Below are positions 1 to 11,112 of a DNA stretch of 64,000 bases, one piece after another (the stretch's first letter is position 1; every line of letters begins with the position of its first letter). A program made the position numbers and the translations under genes. Under the pieces are notes generated by a model. That model had not been told where the DNA came from, made no database searches, and saw only the letters and a program-made list of their open reading frames with translations. The stretch comes from Macrolepiota albuminosa (Eukaryota; Basidiomycota; Agaricomycetes; Agaricales; Agaricaceae), in contig JAMWFC010000049.1 in assembly GCA_027475525.1 (NCBI GenBank), positions 4,882,947 to 4,946,946 on the forward strand, written 5' to 3'.

Positions 1-356
1 ACTAGCAATATCCAAATCCTCTCCTTTCTCGTTCTTGAGCGTCACGCTCGGCAAATTGTCCACAATATCGATTGGAGCCCCCTCTTTGTCTTCAAGAGCT
101 TCTTCATCGCTATTTGTTTTTGCCTCCAGAGCCGTTAGCCCTCATTTACATCATGTATAGACATATAAATCACCTTTTTTTTCGAGACTGACGAGCCATC
201 TTCCGAACCAGCATCCTCAGTTTCTGCGGCCTTCGCAGACCGTTTCTTCGATGCAACTTTCGGCTGCTCTTCTTTCGGCTGTGTTACAATTCGCGATGAA
301 CGTCGCATAGGTTTTGTGCTCGTCGCTCCTAAGCTTTTACGAGGAGGCATGGTCAA
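1..356 (-). CDS. Nuclear BCP/PrxQ-type peroxiredoxin, 5' part (runs off the window)
   Basis: Exon 1 is 174-356 (61 residues). A 50-nt intron (124-173; donor GTGATT, branch-like CTAAC, acceptor GGAG) keeps phase 0, and exon 2 runs from 123 past position 1. Residues 1-61 are very basic and Ser/Lys-rich, with a TKPMRRSSR patch and several KK pairs, which fits a nuclear localisation tail. Exon 2 then reads an acidic linker followed by IVDNLPSVTLKNEKGEDLD, the typical start of the thioredoxin fold in bacterioferritin-comigratory (PrxQ, yeast Dot5-like) peroxiredoxins, just before the catalytic Cys region, which lies outside the window. The family reduces hydroperoxides through a peroxidatic cysteine and thioredoxin. 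The start could be either of two close Mets (356 or 350). Family inferred from a short stretch; the active site is not visible. Confidence 0.72.
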
Positions 357-1533
357 GTCTGTTGGATGAGTGTGCTCAAGGCACGGTGCAGTGTGATGTT
401 ACGGTGTAACGGACGGCCGTGACCCATTTCGTACTCATTTTGTCACTTCAGGGCATACCAGAGATTTCTGGAGAAACATCAATTAGAAACAGGTCAGATA
501 ATTTCTAACTAGTGCCCTTCCAAATGTAGGCATGTAATGCAGGAGGGGCATATTTTGATATGTGACTACAGTGTGACCAGTGTTAGAACTATCACAGTGT
601 AGTAAGTATCACCTCAGTCTGATAATAATGACTATATTTGCTGTACCTATCACAGTGTAGTAAGTATTACTATGGTATGGTATCAGTAATGTGTTCAAGT
701 AAGCAGTCTGCATAAAACTCATCCTCAGTCCAATAATAATGACTGAGGAGTACATATGGGTAGGAAGGAGTATATATACATACTGTAAGATAATGGGGTC
801 ACTGTCCTTGTGCACTTTGTCCAGAACATGTGCTTTGTCAATGTGATTGTGTGAAGGGTGTGGTGTGAGTGATTGAGGCCAATGGTGTTGTCATTGTGGG
901 TGTACAATTGTTGGATTGTGATCGTCGTGGGCACTTTGGGCACTAACAACCAGAAGCCTCACTGCTCTTACCATCATCTAGTAGTACAGCAAAAGCATTG
1001 CAGGAAATTTTTTTCATTTGCTCTTTGCTTTGACATTTGCAAAGTGGTTTCTTTTCCTGTTCTTCTTTTCTTTCTTCTGTTTTTATTGTTCTCCATCTTT
1101 TTCTTCTTTTTCCCTGCCTTAGTTTTTTGCTTGGTTTGAGCATCATGAAATTCTTTGAAGCCTCAAAGTCGCAAAACCATGTTGACTGCCCAGCACACAT
1201 TGCACCCTTCTTCAGTTCTTCCTATCAAAGATGTGTCCTCTGCCTTGTTGGTGGGAGATTAAAATGACATGACTGGGAGCCAGCAATTGTTGATGAGCCC
1301 TTTGAACACAGTTACCAAGGTACAGTGGCTCAAAAAACTGTCCTAATGTTTCATACTTTTTGAAAGATGACATTGGCATGAAGGTTGAGAAGTACCTAGA
1401 ATCTTAATTAAATCATGTAGAATACTATGGCATTGTAGCTACAAAATAAATCTAGGTTTGTGTAATTGAGATCAAGATATATTTGGGAGTAGTTCAAGCT
1501 GGTTGAACCACATCTTGACCTTCAACTACCATC
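357..1533. other. Intergenic, no recognised gene; interspersed direct repeats
   Basis: No credible coding region seen. A 21-bp sequence (CTATCACAGTGTAGTAAGTAT) occurs identically at 589-609 and 647-667. A 22-bp block beginning CCTCAGTC occurs at 612-633 and, with two differences, at 723-744. The stretch at 1010-1140 is pyrimidine-rich and gives only low-complexity frames. A short palindrome, GTTCAAGCTGGTTGAAC, lies at about 1492-1508, close to the mariner fragment. Confidence 0.5.
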
Positions 1534-1902
1534 ATGAAACCTATTCCTCCTGCACAATGCTCTACTGTTGCTTCTCTTCTTGCTCAAAGGTATTCTCTGC
1601 ATCAGATTGGGGCTCAAACTGGTCTAGGGAAGTCTACTATTGGAAGGATTGGTAGAGAGTTGGAGATGGACAAGGAAAACCATGCTGGAGGCTGTCCTAC
1701 TAAGCTTACTCCACATGATAAACAGGCTATTGTTCGACAAATCTCAACTGGTAGACCTGATACAGCTGTTCAGGCCACCAATTTTATCAACAGCATCATT
1801 TCCAATCCTGTCTCTCCTCAGACTGTCTGGAATGTGTTGAAGGAGGAGGGGTATCAGTCTGCTACTAAGAGAAAAGTTCCTATGCTTAAAGCTAGACATT
1901 GA
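1534..1902 (+). pseudogene. Tc1/mariner transposase, N-terminal helix-turn-helix part only
   Basis: The 122-residue frame has the paired-type HTH layout of fungal Tc1/mariner transposases: an N-terminal helix, then a recognition helix around YSLHQIGAQTGLGKSTIGRI, a GRP-box-like linker (GGCPTKLT) and a second helical region ending SPQTVWNVLKEEGYQ and LKARH. In intact relatives the next residues lead into the DDE catalytic domain. Here the frame stops at LKARH and nothing downstream resembles the catalytic core, so only the DNA-binding half remains. It cannot transpose. No terminal inverted repeats were found. Confidence 0.75.
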
Positions 1903-2430
1903 CACAGGACACTGCATTCTTGCCTACCCAAATGAATGATGCACTCACTGAGGGCTTGAAAGAGGGAGGAGACCAAACAGAACTTGGATTGCAAAAGTTC
2001 AAGAGGTGGCCAGGGAGAGAAGCAATTTGGGAAGACATGATACTTCTCAAACCCAAGATTGCCTCAAGGTCAGGAATCACAGAGATGGTGGATTTAGCAG
2101 ACAACTTGCTTTGAGGAGTCTGCCACCCACCATCCACATATTGGGTCACACAGATTACATTATGTAGGGGTAATTTATAGGTGTCCTATTAATTCTTTGA
2201 TATTTCTCTGGAATATACATATATGTTCAATATCTAATCTTCTTTACTTTCATTGGCTTTTACCACAACCTCCTGATTTGATAGATTGGGAAAACTGTGA
2301 GATCTCAAGACAGTATCATATACTGCAGTATATACATTGACACAATTGGTAAAGTCCAAGTATAAATGGATGTGAGGATAAAGCCTGCAACATGGCCAAC
2401 AAACACCTGTTTTGCAGTTTGCATGAAACT
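1903..2430 (+). other. No recognised feature
   Basis: AT-rich sequence between the mariner stub and a gypsy gag scrap. The short frames at 1899-2114 (plus) and 1892-2149 (minus) resemble no family I know and look like chance. Confidence 0.4.
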
Positions 2431-2906
2431 ATGCCAGGAATGAATGAGGCAGTCAGAATCCATATGGATCATATGCATGACAGCCTCACTTGACTGGTGG
2501 ATGACTCCTTAGGAGTCAGGTTCAAATTTCCTGCTGGGGTAAGCCCCCGCAAATCTGATGGTAAGCACATACATGCATATGCTGGAGGGCATAGGTTTTT
2601 CCAGCTGGAGGATTGGGCCATGGACATCTGTTACCATTTGGCAGCATGCTGCTATGGTGGAGATGATATGGACCAAGAGACAACCACCATGTCCTTCACA
2701 TTAATTGTGACAAATCACATTGGACATTTAAAGAGGTCCTGATAGGACTGTATAACCACTTTGTTAATACAGCAACAATGCAGGAAGCTCAGGATGCCTT
2801 TAGAAAGGCAGTGTATGATGCTAAGACTGGCATCCAGATATTTTATGATGACCTGGTGGGTCATGTGCAGAATATGGCCATCTATCCAGTCAAATACACA
2901 ATTTGT
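2431..2906 (+). pseudogene. Ty3/gypsy Gag (capsid) fragment, related to elements B and C
   Basis: Translation from about 2431 gives a capsid segment colinear with element B Gag: a VDDSLGVRFKF stretch, GKHIHAYAG, LEDWAMDICYHLAAC, then, after a deletion and frame change near 2690-2750, MQEAQDAFRKAVYDAK and HVQNMAIYP. B has the matching MQDAREAFIATSYTEQ and HAQNMSIYP. There is an in-frame TGA just before the VDDS motif. The match ends abruptly at about 2905, where the frame runs into the remnant of the antisense accessory gene, so this is a recombination or insertion junction. It is too short and broken to be functional. Confidence 0.75.
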
Positions 2907-3725
2907 GCCAAACAAGCTGCTGCTAAAGAGCGTGCTGAGGTCACTCTTTGCATTTTTCCCCCTCCACTTCTTTTCTAATTTCTCCCTTCCTTTCCAGACC
3001 TGCTGCTGTGATGAGGCTCATCATGCCCATGACCACCGCCAGGAGCGTGATAGTGATGTGGAAATGATGAGTGTGTCATCCCCTCATCCTCTCAAGTGCA
3101 AGACTAATGATGTGAGCACATTCTTCTATTTCTAGAGACCTAAATTGATGAGCTCTTCACGTGATTTGCTCATTTCTCTCTCTCCCTTCAGCCCACACCT
3201 GAGGCAGCACCCAATGCCAAGAGGCCTCAGTTTCAATCCTCAGTTGGTGTGTCTCTTTTTCTTTTATTACATAAACTAGGCTAATTTTTGCTACCCTCAG
3301 CTTTGTACTGCCCTGATGGCTCTTGTGCACAGACTCTTCTAGATGAAACCAACTGTATCCTTGCCAAAGATGGCAAAGTCTCCCATACCACTTTACATGA
3401 CTACCTTCAGATACTCGACGATGCCGCCTGTCAGCAGCTTTTCACTCTGGATCTTGCGCAACAGCGCTTCAAACAACTTGTCATGCGTTGCAAGGCTGTT
3501 TGGACCATACTCAATAACCAGGCTCTTTCCAATGCAGAGATCCGCATTGGAGAGCTTCAAGTTGGCTCTCCTTCCAAGTTGGTTCATCCTTCCTACTTGT
3601 TCTGCTCTGTCTTGCACTCCCTTACTCTGTTCTCCCAGCCAGCCATCAAAAGCCCAGATGTTGAGATTCCTGGGCTGGATTCTAAGACTGACAAGGTAAA
3701 CAATGCTATTGAAGCTACTTTGTAG
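2907..3725 (+). pseudogene. Decayed, 5'-truncated copy of the retrotransposon antisense gene (see 33386-34654)
   Basis: This plus-strand stretch is the counterpart, inside the minus-strand element A', of the six-exon gene at 33386-34654. It begins within exon 2 (KQAAAKERAE) and keeps exon 3 (HDHRQERDSDVEMMS), exon 4 (PTPEAAP), exon 5 (from YCPDGSCAQTLLDE to IRIGELQVGSP) and exon 6 (SPDVEIPG), ending near TAG 3723. All intervening introns are still present. Compared with the young copy, CpG sites are mostly TpG or CpA. Exon 1 and half of exon 2 are missing, replaced by unrelated gag sequence. Confidence 0.8.
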
Positions 3726-3884
3726 TTACAATAGTATTGTTACTACTTAGTAGCCCAATAAACTTGCTTTCTGTGCACAATAACTTGTATTCGTCGCCCT
3801 CAATTTGCGTGACATATGAGTGATGTCAAGTGCTTCTTCTTTGATCAATCAGGATCAGCCCTGCTGATCCACTGATCCAAGACT

Positions 3885-5358
3885 GGGAAAAAGATACACA
3901 CAGATAAGCTAGCAAAGGTGCAGAACAAGGCACTCAGACACATGGCGGGTGTGTTCTGCACAATGCCCATCAAGGCGCTAGAAACTGTCATTTCAACACC
4001 ACCAATCAAAGTTACACTAGACATGATTGTGGGAGGTTATGCTAACAGACTCCACAGGCTCAAGATGACAAACCTGATTATAGAATGCCTATCTGAAGAA
4101 TGGCAAGAAGGTAGACCGGCATCAAACCCTCCACCATTCCTGTCCAGGAAGAAAAGGAGCAGACAAAAAACTGCCAAACTAACGCAACTCAAAAGGCTAG
4201 CAAGGAAGACATACAGGCCAATAACAGGTGAGTCCATTGACCCCTTTATTTCACCAGCATGGAGGAGGACAATGAGTGACCACGGCGGAAGACTAACAAT
4301 AACAGGGGCCCCAAAGGGCAGCAGCAAGTTGGAAGAGGCCAAGAAACACAAGGAGAGGATCAACAACCTTAAATTTGACAGGAACCGCATCACAGTATAC
4401 TCAGACGGGTCCATGCAAGAGGACAAAACAAACAAAGAGGTCAGGTGCACAGGGTGGGGACTCGTAGGTTACCACCAGGGCCAAAAAATCTTCTCGAGCA
4501 GAGGAGGCATGGGACACAGAGCTGAGGTATATGATGCGGAACTGGTCAGAATCGCACAAGCAGCGAGGATGGCTACAGAGTATGCAAAACGACACAAACA
4601 GGTAAAACACATATACATATTTGCTGACAATACAGCAGCAGATGGTTAGGACTACCTACACAGTGGACAAGTTCCTTGATGGCAACGATGAGAGAACATT
4701 GAGCATAGAATGGTGCCCAGGCCACAAAGACATGGAGGGAAACAAGCAAGCAGACGAAGAGGCCAAGATGGGGGCAGAGTTGTGGACACAGGACTACAAT
4801 ACGTTGTCAAACGCGAAGAGGAGGACAAAGGAGAGGGCTCTTAAGGCATGGCAGGAAGAGTGGCAGAGGATGCCAGTGACAGGAGGCTTCACTGTGGCAA
4901 ACAGGCTAAGCCCAAGATGGAAACCAAGAGAATATGTGACACACACCCCAAGAGAGGTCTTTGGAAGGCTCACACAGTGCTGGATGAAACATGCTTTCAT
5001 TGGTAAGTACTATGCTAAGTTTGTGCCTAACAAACCAGTAGGATGCCCATGCGGCGAATGATTCCAAACAAGGGAACACATCATACTGGAGTGCCTGAGG
5101 TATGAGGAGTACCGACACTTACTACGGGAGGCAGACAAACAGATAGAAATGGGAATACTACTCGGAACAAAAGAGGGACTCAAAGTGATGGTTAAATTCT
5201 TAACCAAGACCGGAGCGTTTATAAAGACGGGAGAGAAAAGGACACAACAAAAGATGCTGACAGCAGATGATGAAGACAATGAGGAGGAGGAGGAGAACTG
5301 GTGGAGGAGGATGGAAGGAGTAAGAGAGGAGATGAATGGACTGGTCAAGGGAGAGTAA
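3885..5358 (+). pseudogene. LINE ORF2 C-terminus: RT thumb, RNase H, CCHC zinc finger
   Basis: Reading from 3885 gives the RT thumb/connection typical of fungal LINEs (VQNKALRHMAGVF, GGYANRLHRLK). An RNase H domain follows with its catalytic set in order: D in YSDGSM, E in YDAEL, D in FADNTAA, and the H motif CPGHKDMEGNKQADEEA. The C-terminal zinc finger reads CPCGE..., then REHIILEC. Defects: the frame breaks between ADNTAA and the rest of RNase H (about 4640-4650), and an in-frame TGA lies at 5059-5061 inside the zinc finger. The frame then continues to TAA 5356-5358. The RT catalytic part is missing. Confidence 0.82.
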
Positions 5359-5737
5359 GGAGGGAGAGGACAGACTGGAAGATGAACAGAACACTAGTGG
5401 AACAAGAGGAGCAGAACTGGGACCAAAAACTGTGGGAGGTCAAGACACCCCATGTACGCAGACATGCTGGGGCGAACATAAGTAACAAACAAGGCCCTCA
5501 AACCTCCAACCCAATCTCACCCCAACAAACACATGTTCTACCAGGAGAAGTTTGTGACGTAACCCAGTTTACCATCAACGCCACCAAAAACCACACAAGG
5601 AGAGTTCTACTTCACAAAACTACATTACATGATCACAGATAGATAGACCATCAGTTAACATACTTGGAGTAGAGCATGTACAGGCCCTACCCCCACCTCT
5701 TAGCCCTGCATAGCAGCTTGCCAGCAGTTAAAATCAA

Positions 5738-5761
5738 ATTCATTCATTCATTCATTCATTC
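5738..5761 (+). repeat. ATTC x6 microsatellite, LINE 3' tail
   Basis: Six perfect ATTC units close the LINE. A tandem short-repeat tail in place of poly(A) marks the 3' end used for target-primed reverse transcription in several LINE clades. The sequence changes to A' sequence right after it. Confidence 0.8.
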
Positions 5762-5763
5762 CC

Positions 5764-6797
5764 ACCTCAGACCATGGTTCCACTGTTTGCTTCCCCATTT
5801 ATCTGATCATGTGGGGTAACTTGTTGTCATTCCCCATGCTGTCATTTGGTGCATTTTTGCTGCCCTTGCTCGTCTCCTCAAACTTATGCTCTGTCACCCA
5901 GCCTATGCTACAAGGATTCTGCCTGCTCAGTGCATGTCACGACACACCCTTCCTCCATGGCACAGCTGATCATGTTGACACCAGGTTCTTTTGATCATGC
6001 GGAACCATGGTAATTCCATGACTTCCAGTCCTCAGATGCATCTAAGACCCCATGGCTGTCTCAGAACTCTCTCATTTCTCCTTTCACTCTTTTTCAACAA
6101 CCTCTTTGTATGTGTGCAGATGGCAGCTGCAGGATATCCCCCTTTCTTTCTTTTACATCTCAATGCAAACCCATGTGGCCAACATCAGTTAGTCCTGCTG
6201 ACTGTGCATTTGATTCTGTCCAAGAGCACTTTTGTAAGTCACTCTCTCTTAGTTGGACTTGCACCCATGTTACCTCCTCCCCAGACTGCCTTAGAGTATT
6301 TCTCTCACTCGTAGGCTCCCAACTCTTGTCTGTAGCCTTCCCAATATATTTCTTGTTGCTGCTTCATTGTTTTAAGCAAGCTTAATTCACACATGCTCTC
6401 CATACATCAACGCATGTCAACACATTTAATTATTGATGTGAACACGTGCTTAGTTATGTGTGACAACATTACATAAGCAGGTGCACCAATGATTTGATTA
6501 CCAAAGCAGGCACCTAGGCTGACATTAACATGACTAGCACGTGGTTATGTTTCCAAGAATGCTCAATTCAGCACGTGTGACCATGTGTTTGAGAATATTT
6601 GCACACCTCAGCAACGTGATGATGCGCTGTTGTGTTTCTTCTGGTGTCCCTGATCTTTTCTATCCTTAGACCCTCCTTAAACCTTAGTAGTCTATTGGTA
6701 GCTGCTGTAGTAGCTAGCATACAATGCCACCAGGTGTTTTTCTGCCCTTTTTTAACAATTTTTCCACCATCCAGAGACCAGGAACAGGAAGACTACG
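5764..6797 (-). other. Post-pol spacer of A' (CpG-decayed)
   Basis: This stretch aligns by eye in reverse complement with 32256-33145 of element A, with most CpG changed to TpG or CpA. An inverted repeat at 6527-6551 (AACATGACTA, 5-nt loop, TGGTTATGTT) is the eroded counterpart of the perfect 10-bp palindrome at 32452-32476. No coding function assigned. Confidence 0.65.
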
Positions 6798-7923
6798 TTA
6801 TTCTTCCTGATCCTCCCCTAAGTGTAAATTCCAGAGGTAGAGGTCTTCCTCCACTTGTCCTTCCTGTCTTTCCTCTCTTAACTCTTGTAATTTAGAGGGA
6901 GTAATATCAATCCATTCCTCAATACTAGTAGGCAGAGTGATTTGCTGCCTAGCCTTGTAAGGTATAACCCTAAAGGCAGCTACTCTCTCTTGCCACACAG
7001 TACCGTCCAACTCTGCCACTATATAGTTGCCTCCCTTAGTCCTAGTCAAGACTACCATAGGTCCCCAATAGCACTAAGTCTCTTGGTTTGAACTTGTACT
7101 CCTTGATAGAGGCTTCATTTTCTCTTGTGAAGTTCTCTGCCCACCTCAACTTCTCCTTGCTGACCCTAGTCCTCATGTCCTCTACATGCTGGTAGTGCTT
7201 TGCCAGTGCTTGAGCCCTTAAGTCAATTAAGTCTTCTGTAGATACTGGCCCATCAGGCCAGTCTACCAATCAAGTGGCTTCAACTAAGTCCAAGGGTAGT
7301 ATAGGATGTGCTCCAGTTACTAAGAAGAATGGGGAACACCCAAATCTCTTTCTAACTGTAATCCTGTCTGCCCACATTACATGCCAAAAGAACCAGTACC
7401 ACTTGGTTCTGTCTTCACAGGCTTTATACAAGGCCTGCCTCACATCCCAATGTGGTCTCTCTATCCTCCCATTAGCTCTAGAATTATAGGGAGCAATAGT
7501 TATGCCCTGTATCCCATACTTCTTAGATAGCCAATGTACCACTTTTGTGAACTGCCCAGCATTATCTGTTACAATAGTGCTTATACAGCCCCATCTGCAT
7601 ATCACTTCTTCAAACAACCACTGCCCAATCAACTTGTGGTTATCCTTCTTCAAAGGTCTACCCTCCATCCATGAGGTTAAAGCGCACCTCCCATGTACAA
7701 TATACTTGCACCCATTTGAACTTGGTGTCATGTGCATGGTATCCAAGTGTATGGTTTCAAATATACTGGGAGTATAGGCTACCACAAGCTGCCTGCATAC
7801 TGCAACTTTCTGCCTAACTTGGCAAGCATGACAAGTGTCTATATACCACTTTACATCAGCTTCCATTTCTGGCCACCAAAACCTCCTCCAGTAAAGCCTT
7901 AGTTGCAAAGGTCCCTCTATCAT
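6798..7923 (-). pseudogene. A' integrase, frame-broken
   Basis: Three minus-strand pieces (7923-7270, 7269-7042, 7058-6798) together match the element A integrase: the Cys pair of the HHCC finger (CHACQVRQK), the core residues in LDTMHM, VTDNAGQF and NGRIERPHWD, and the C-terminal domain (KEYKFKPRDLVL, then VVLTRTKGGNYIVAE). A TGA follows VEAT at 7270, and a deletion near 7058 removes the start of the C-terminal barrel (VRNIVAAKSLSGKMS in A). Left of 7923 part of the zinc finger (ALGH) is deleted. Inactive. Confidence 0.85.
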
Positions 7924-8038
7924 GAGCTGACTTTAACATGTACATCCTCCTGTCCTTCTCTATGACTAGCTTGTGCTTTCCCTCTTCTCCTCTCTTGTAA
8001 AACCTCCCCTTGAGATCAAAGAAGAACTGCCTTGCAAA

Positions 8039-9600
8039 CTATAGAAATTGTCCTTCTTTCACCTCTCTGGGTACCTTTCCAGGATGCCTAAGCCAGTCCT
8101 GTACTAGGGGTAAGAGGTTATCTAAGGATTTCCCCTTCTCAGTTCTCCTCTCTTCCTGGTACTCTTCTACAGTAGAGGCAGAGGGCTTGTCTGGCAGCAA
8201 GAGTGTAGATAAAGTTAAGACTGCTACTGGATTCAGTGTAGTCCCTGCTTTAGTACTCTGCTCTTGTAAGCCTAAGGCTATCCCTTGCTCTCTGTCTCTA
8301 CCCAACTCCACTTCCTCCTGTACATCCTCTGGAGTGACTGCTAACAAGTAGCCTCCTCTTGTATCAATCTCATCCATGAAGTCTTCTAACTTGAGAGGCA
8401 CATGTTCCTCCCAGCCAGGTACTTTGTTAATCTCATCTGGATACTCAAAGGACATTGGCTTTGGATCATCCAGTAAAGATGGGTCCACAGGAGGATACTC
8501 TTCATCTCCTGGTTGCTTCTCTCTGCGAGATAGACCATCCATACTGAAAGTCTTTCCTGGCACATGCCTCAAGGTGAAGTGATACATAAGTACAGCTTCT
8601 ACCCAGCGCATTATAGTAGCATTAGGTCCTATTCCTGGGTTGCTCAGCATGCCCTTGAGGTATTTAGCATCACTCTCAATGATAAGCTTTCTGCACCCTA
8701 GTAACCAATAGCTGCTAACTTGTAATGCCCTCATAAGACCATACAACTCTCTCTTAGGTTGTGAAAACCTAGCCTCCCTCTCATTCAAGGTAATGGACCC
8801 CAGTCTAGCACAAGTCCTCTGTTTTGGATTTGTACTGTCTTCTTGGAAGATCCCAAACCCAACAGCCATCCAAGAAGTGTCTACTGCCAAGATGACAGCA
8901 CCTTCAGACTCATAGTCTATAGGTCTCAGAGCTGCACAACTTGCTAACCTCCTCTTCATCTCCTTCATGGCCTCCTTTTGTTCTTCCTCCCAGACAAAAG
9001 CCACATCATCCTTAGTGAGCCTATTGATAGGCTCTGAGATCTTGGCATAGTCCTGGATGAACATTCTGAAGGTACCACAAGTTCCCAAGAACTTCCTAAC
9101 CTCAGAGACATTGCGGCAGTCTCCCCAACTCATGACCACTGCATATCTCTTTGTCTCTGGCTTGCACCCCTCATAAGAACACAGGTGTCCTACTACAGTG
9201 ATTTCATCTGCACATAGTACTGACTTAGTCCCTGAGAAGGTTCCTCCCACATACTTGATGTGCTGAACAACTCTATTGACATTGTTTCTTATATTTCCAA
9301 ACACTTGCACAGTTTCCTCCTGGCTTTTCTCCCCCCCACTCTTTAACTCTTCAGGTAGGTAGCCTAGCTCTCCATTCAGGTAAGCTCCCAGCAACTGCCC
9401 TGTCCTTTCTCCTTCTCTTCCAGTAGCATGGTAAGCAGCCAAGTACACATCCCTGAGTTCTTGCTGCTCAAAACTCTTCTCCTTGACACAGTACCCCTTG
9501 ATCCAGAAACCTTCCTCCTCACTCCCCTCTATCATCACTGCAGCCTCTCCTTGATCTGGGATCAACTCCTCAAGGCTGAAGCTTTTCCCAACTCCTCCTT
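8039..9600 (-). pseudogene. A' pol: RT core deleted in frame, RNase H kept
   Basis: The frame starts downstream of the conserved slippery site and is colinear with the RT frame of A up to QVFG. It then jumps to RNNVNRVV, skipping about 900 bp (28800-29701 in A) that hold the whole RT palm, including the YIDD box. The deletion leaves the frame open through the RT connection and RNase H (AVDTSWMAVGF, KRELYGLMRAL, IESDAKYLKGM) to a TAG at 8039. Here RNase H is fused in frame, as element A must have been before its 2-nt deletion near 30038. Confidence 0.88.
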
Positions 9601-9699
9601 GTTGCCACCAGGGGGTGCCTTGCCTCTCTCATAAGTTGGCAGTGCAGTCCTCTTCCCCAGTATTAGGATCCCTGATAGTGATAATTGCACTACCATCCT

Positions 9700-10416
9700 T
9701 CAAGTTCTGCACATTACTCTCAGTGGCAGTATCAAATGGCCTCCCCAGTAATACTGTATAAGCAGGTTTCTCAAAAATATGCACTTGCAAGTATATTGTG
9801 AAACCCTCAGCAATATAGCCTCCACATTAGCTTGGTCATTCACACTAGGGTACAGAGACCTCAACACTTGTAAGTCTCTGGCCACATAGACCACTTCTGG
9901 CCTATTCCCTGGTGGAAGCTGTTCCAAGAAGGTAGCCACACAGTCCTCATGAACCACTGATCCCTTTGGAATCCCCTCTTCTTCACTCTGAGAGATATGG
10001 TACCCTGGTTGAGGCAAGTCATCTATGTTGACCTGGCCCATTACAGAAGCACTTCTATCCTCTTGTGCAAAGACCTTGGCTGCTGTCCACTTGGTAGCAC
10101 CTTCTCTCCTTCTCCAAGTCTTCTCCAGAGCCTCCTGTAAGGCTGGCACCTTCAACAATTCCCTTGTAGAAATTGTCACTTCATTATCCAATATTTTGTT
10201 GACAATCTCATCCTCCCTTCTCTGCCACACTCTGGGTTGATACAACTCTTTCTTGTCATTTTGAAATTTTACTATTTTCTCTCCATTGACAGCAGGCACC
10301 TGCTCAAAGGGCAGGTTCCCTTTGCCTACTTCTATAACTCCCCTTTGCCTTTTTAGATCACTCTCAGGTGGTAGTGGTGTCCTCAATTCAGGCTGGACCC
10401 TTCCATCTGCCACCAT
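9700..10416 (-). pseudogene. A' protease frame without the DSG active site
   Basis: The frame opens at MVADGRVQPEL, 11 nt past the Gag stop as in A, and is close to A for about 200 residues. It then jumps from NVEAILL to RVSQYTCKCIF. The deleted segment contains the aspartic protease signature that A shows as ILDSGSQIVCMA, together with about 50 further residues. The frame shifts at this point and soon ends. A retropepsin without its DSG triad cannot be active. Confidence 0.85.
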
Positions 10417-11112
10417 CCTTGAGTTCTCTAAAAACCCTCCTGCTTCTGCTGGGGGCTCTTCTCATAAGTCTGACTCCTAGTAGTTATCAGACTTGCCACC
10501 AAGCTCTGCAGCTCCTCTATCTTCTTCTCTAAATCATCTTTCTCCTTGGGCACTGCCTGCACATAGGTAGCCACACTGGGCACCAAAGTGACTGGCTCTT
10601 CAACCCAACCATAGAAGGCAGCAGCCTTAGGATCCATGATAGCATTGACCCTCTCTTTGGGAGACACATTAGGTGGACTCCTGGGAATAGGATCTCCAGA
10701 AGGTAGCCTAGGCCTACCTTCAAAGAGGATGAGCTTGCCTTCTTGGACTTGAGTCTTGAGATATTCACAGTCATTGGTCCTGTGTCCCAGCTCACAAGAT
10801 GATAACAGTTTATTCCTGCAGCTGAACTGTTGCCTCCTTGAAACTGAACAGTCGGCAAGGCCTGAGCAGGCATCCCAATCCTGTTCTGCAGACCTCCCTG
10901 CATAGGAACCTGACTCTTTGCCTTCCACTCATCGTTCATGGTCTGCATGAACCCCCTCAGACTGCTCATCTCTTTCCCCAAAGCCATAACTCCATCTTGC
11001 AAGTTGGCTAACCTCCCCTCAGTCTCCAGATCAACCTCCTGCTTAACTTTGATCACCCCTGGAGCTCTCTCTTTTGTTCCCTCATCATCTCAGAATGACG
11101 TTCCAGAGTCGA

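Larger units (their letters stand above)
3885..5763 (+). mobile_element. 5'-truncated non-LTR retrotransposon (LINE) with (ATTC)6 tail
   Basis: The 5' truncated element starts inside the RT thumb region and ends in six ATTC units (738 to 761 of kilobase 5). It interrupts the post-pol region of A'. The sequence left of it matches the region around 33240-33265 of element A in reverse complement, and the sequence right of it (CCACCTCAGACC, 5762 onward) matches about 33125-33145. Roughly 85-100 bp of target appear to be missing between the two sides. 5' truncation and a simple-repeat tail are standard LINE insertion marks. Confidence 0.8.
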
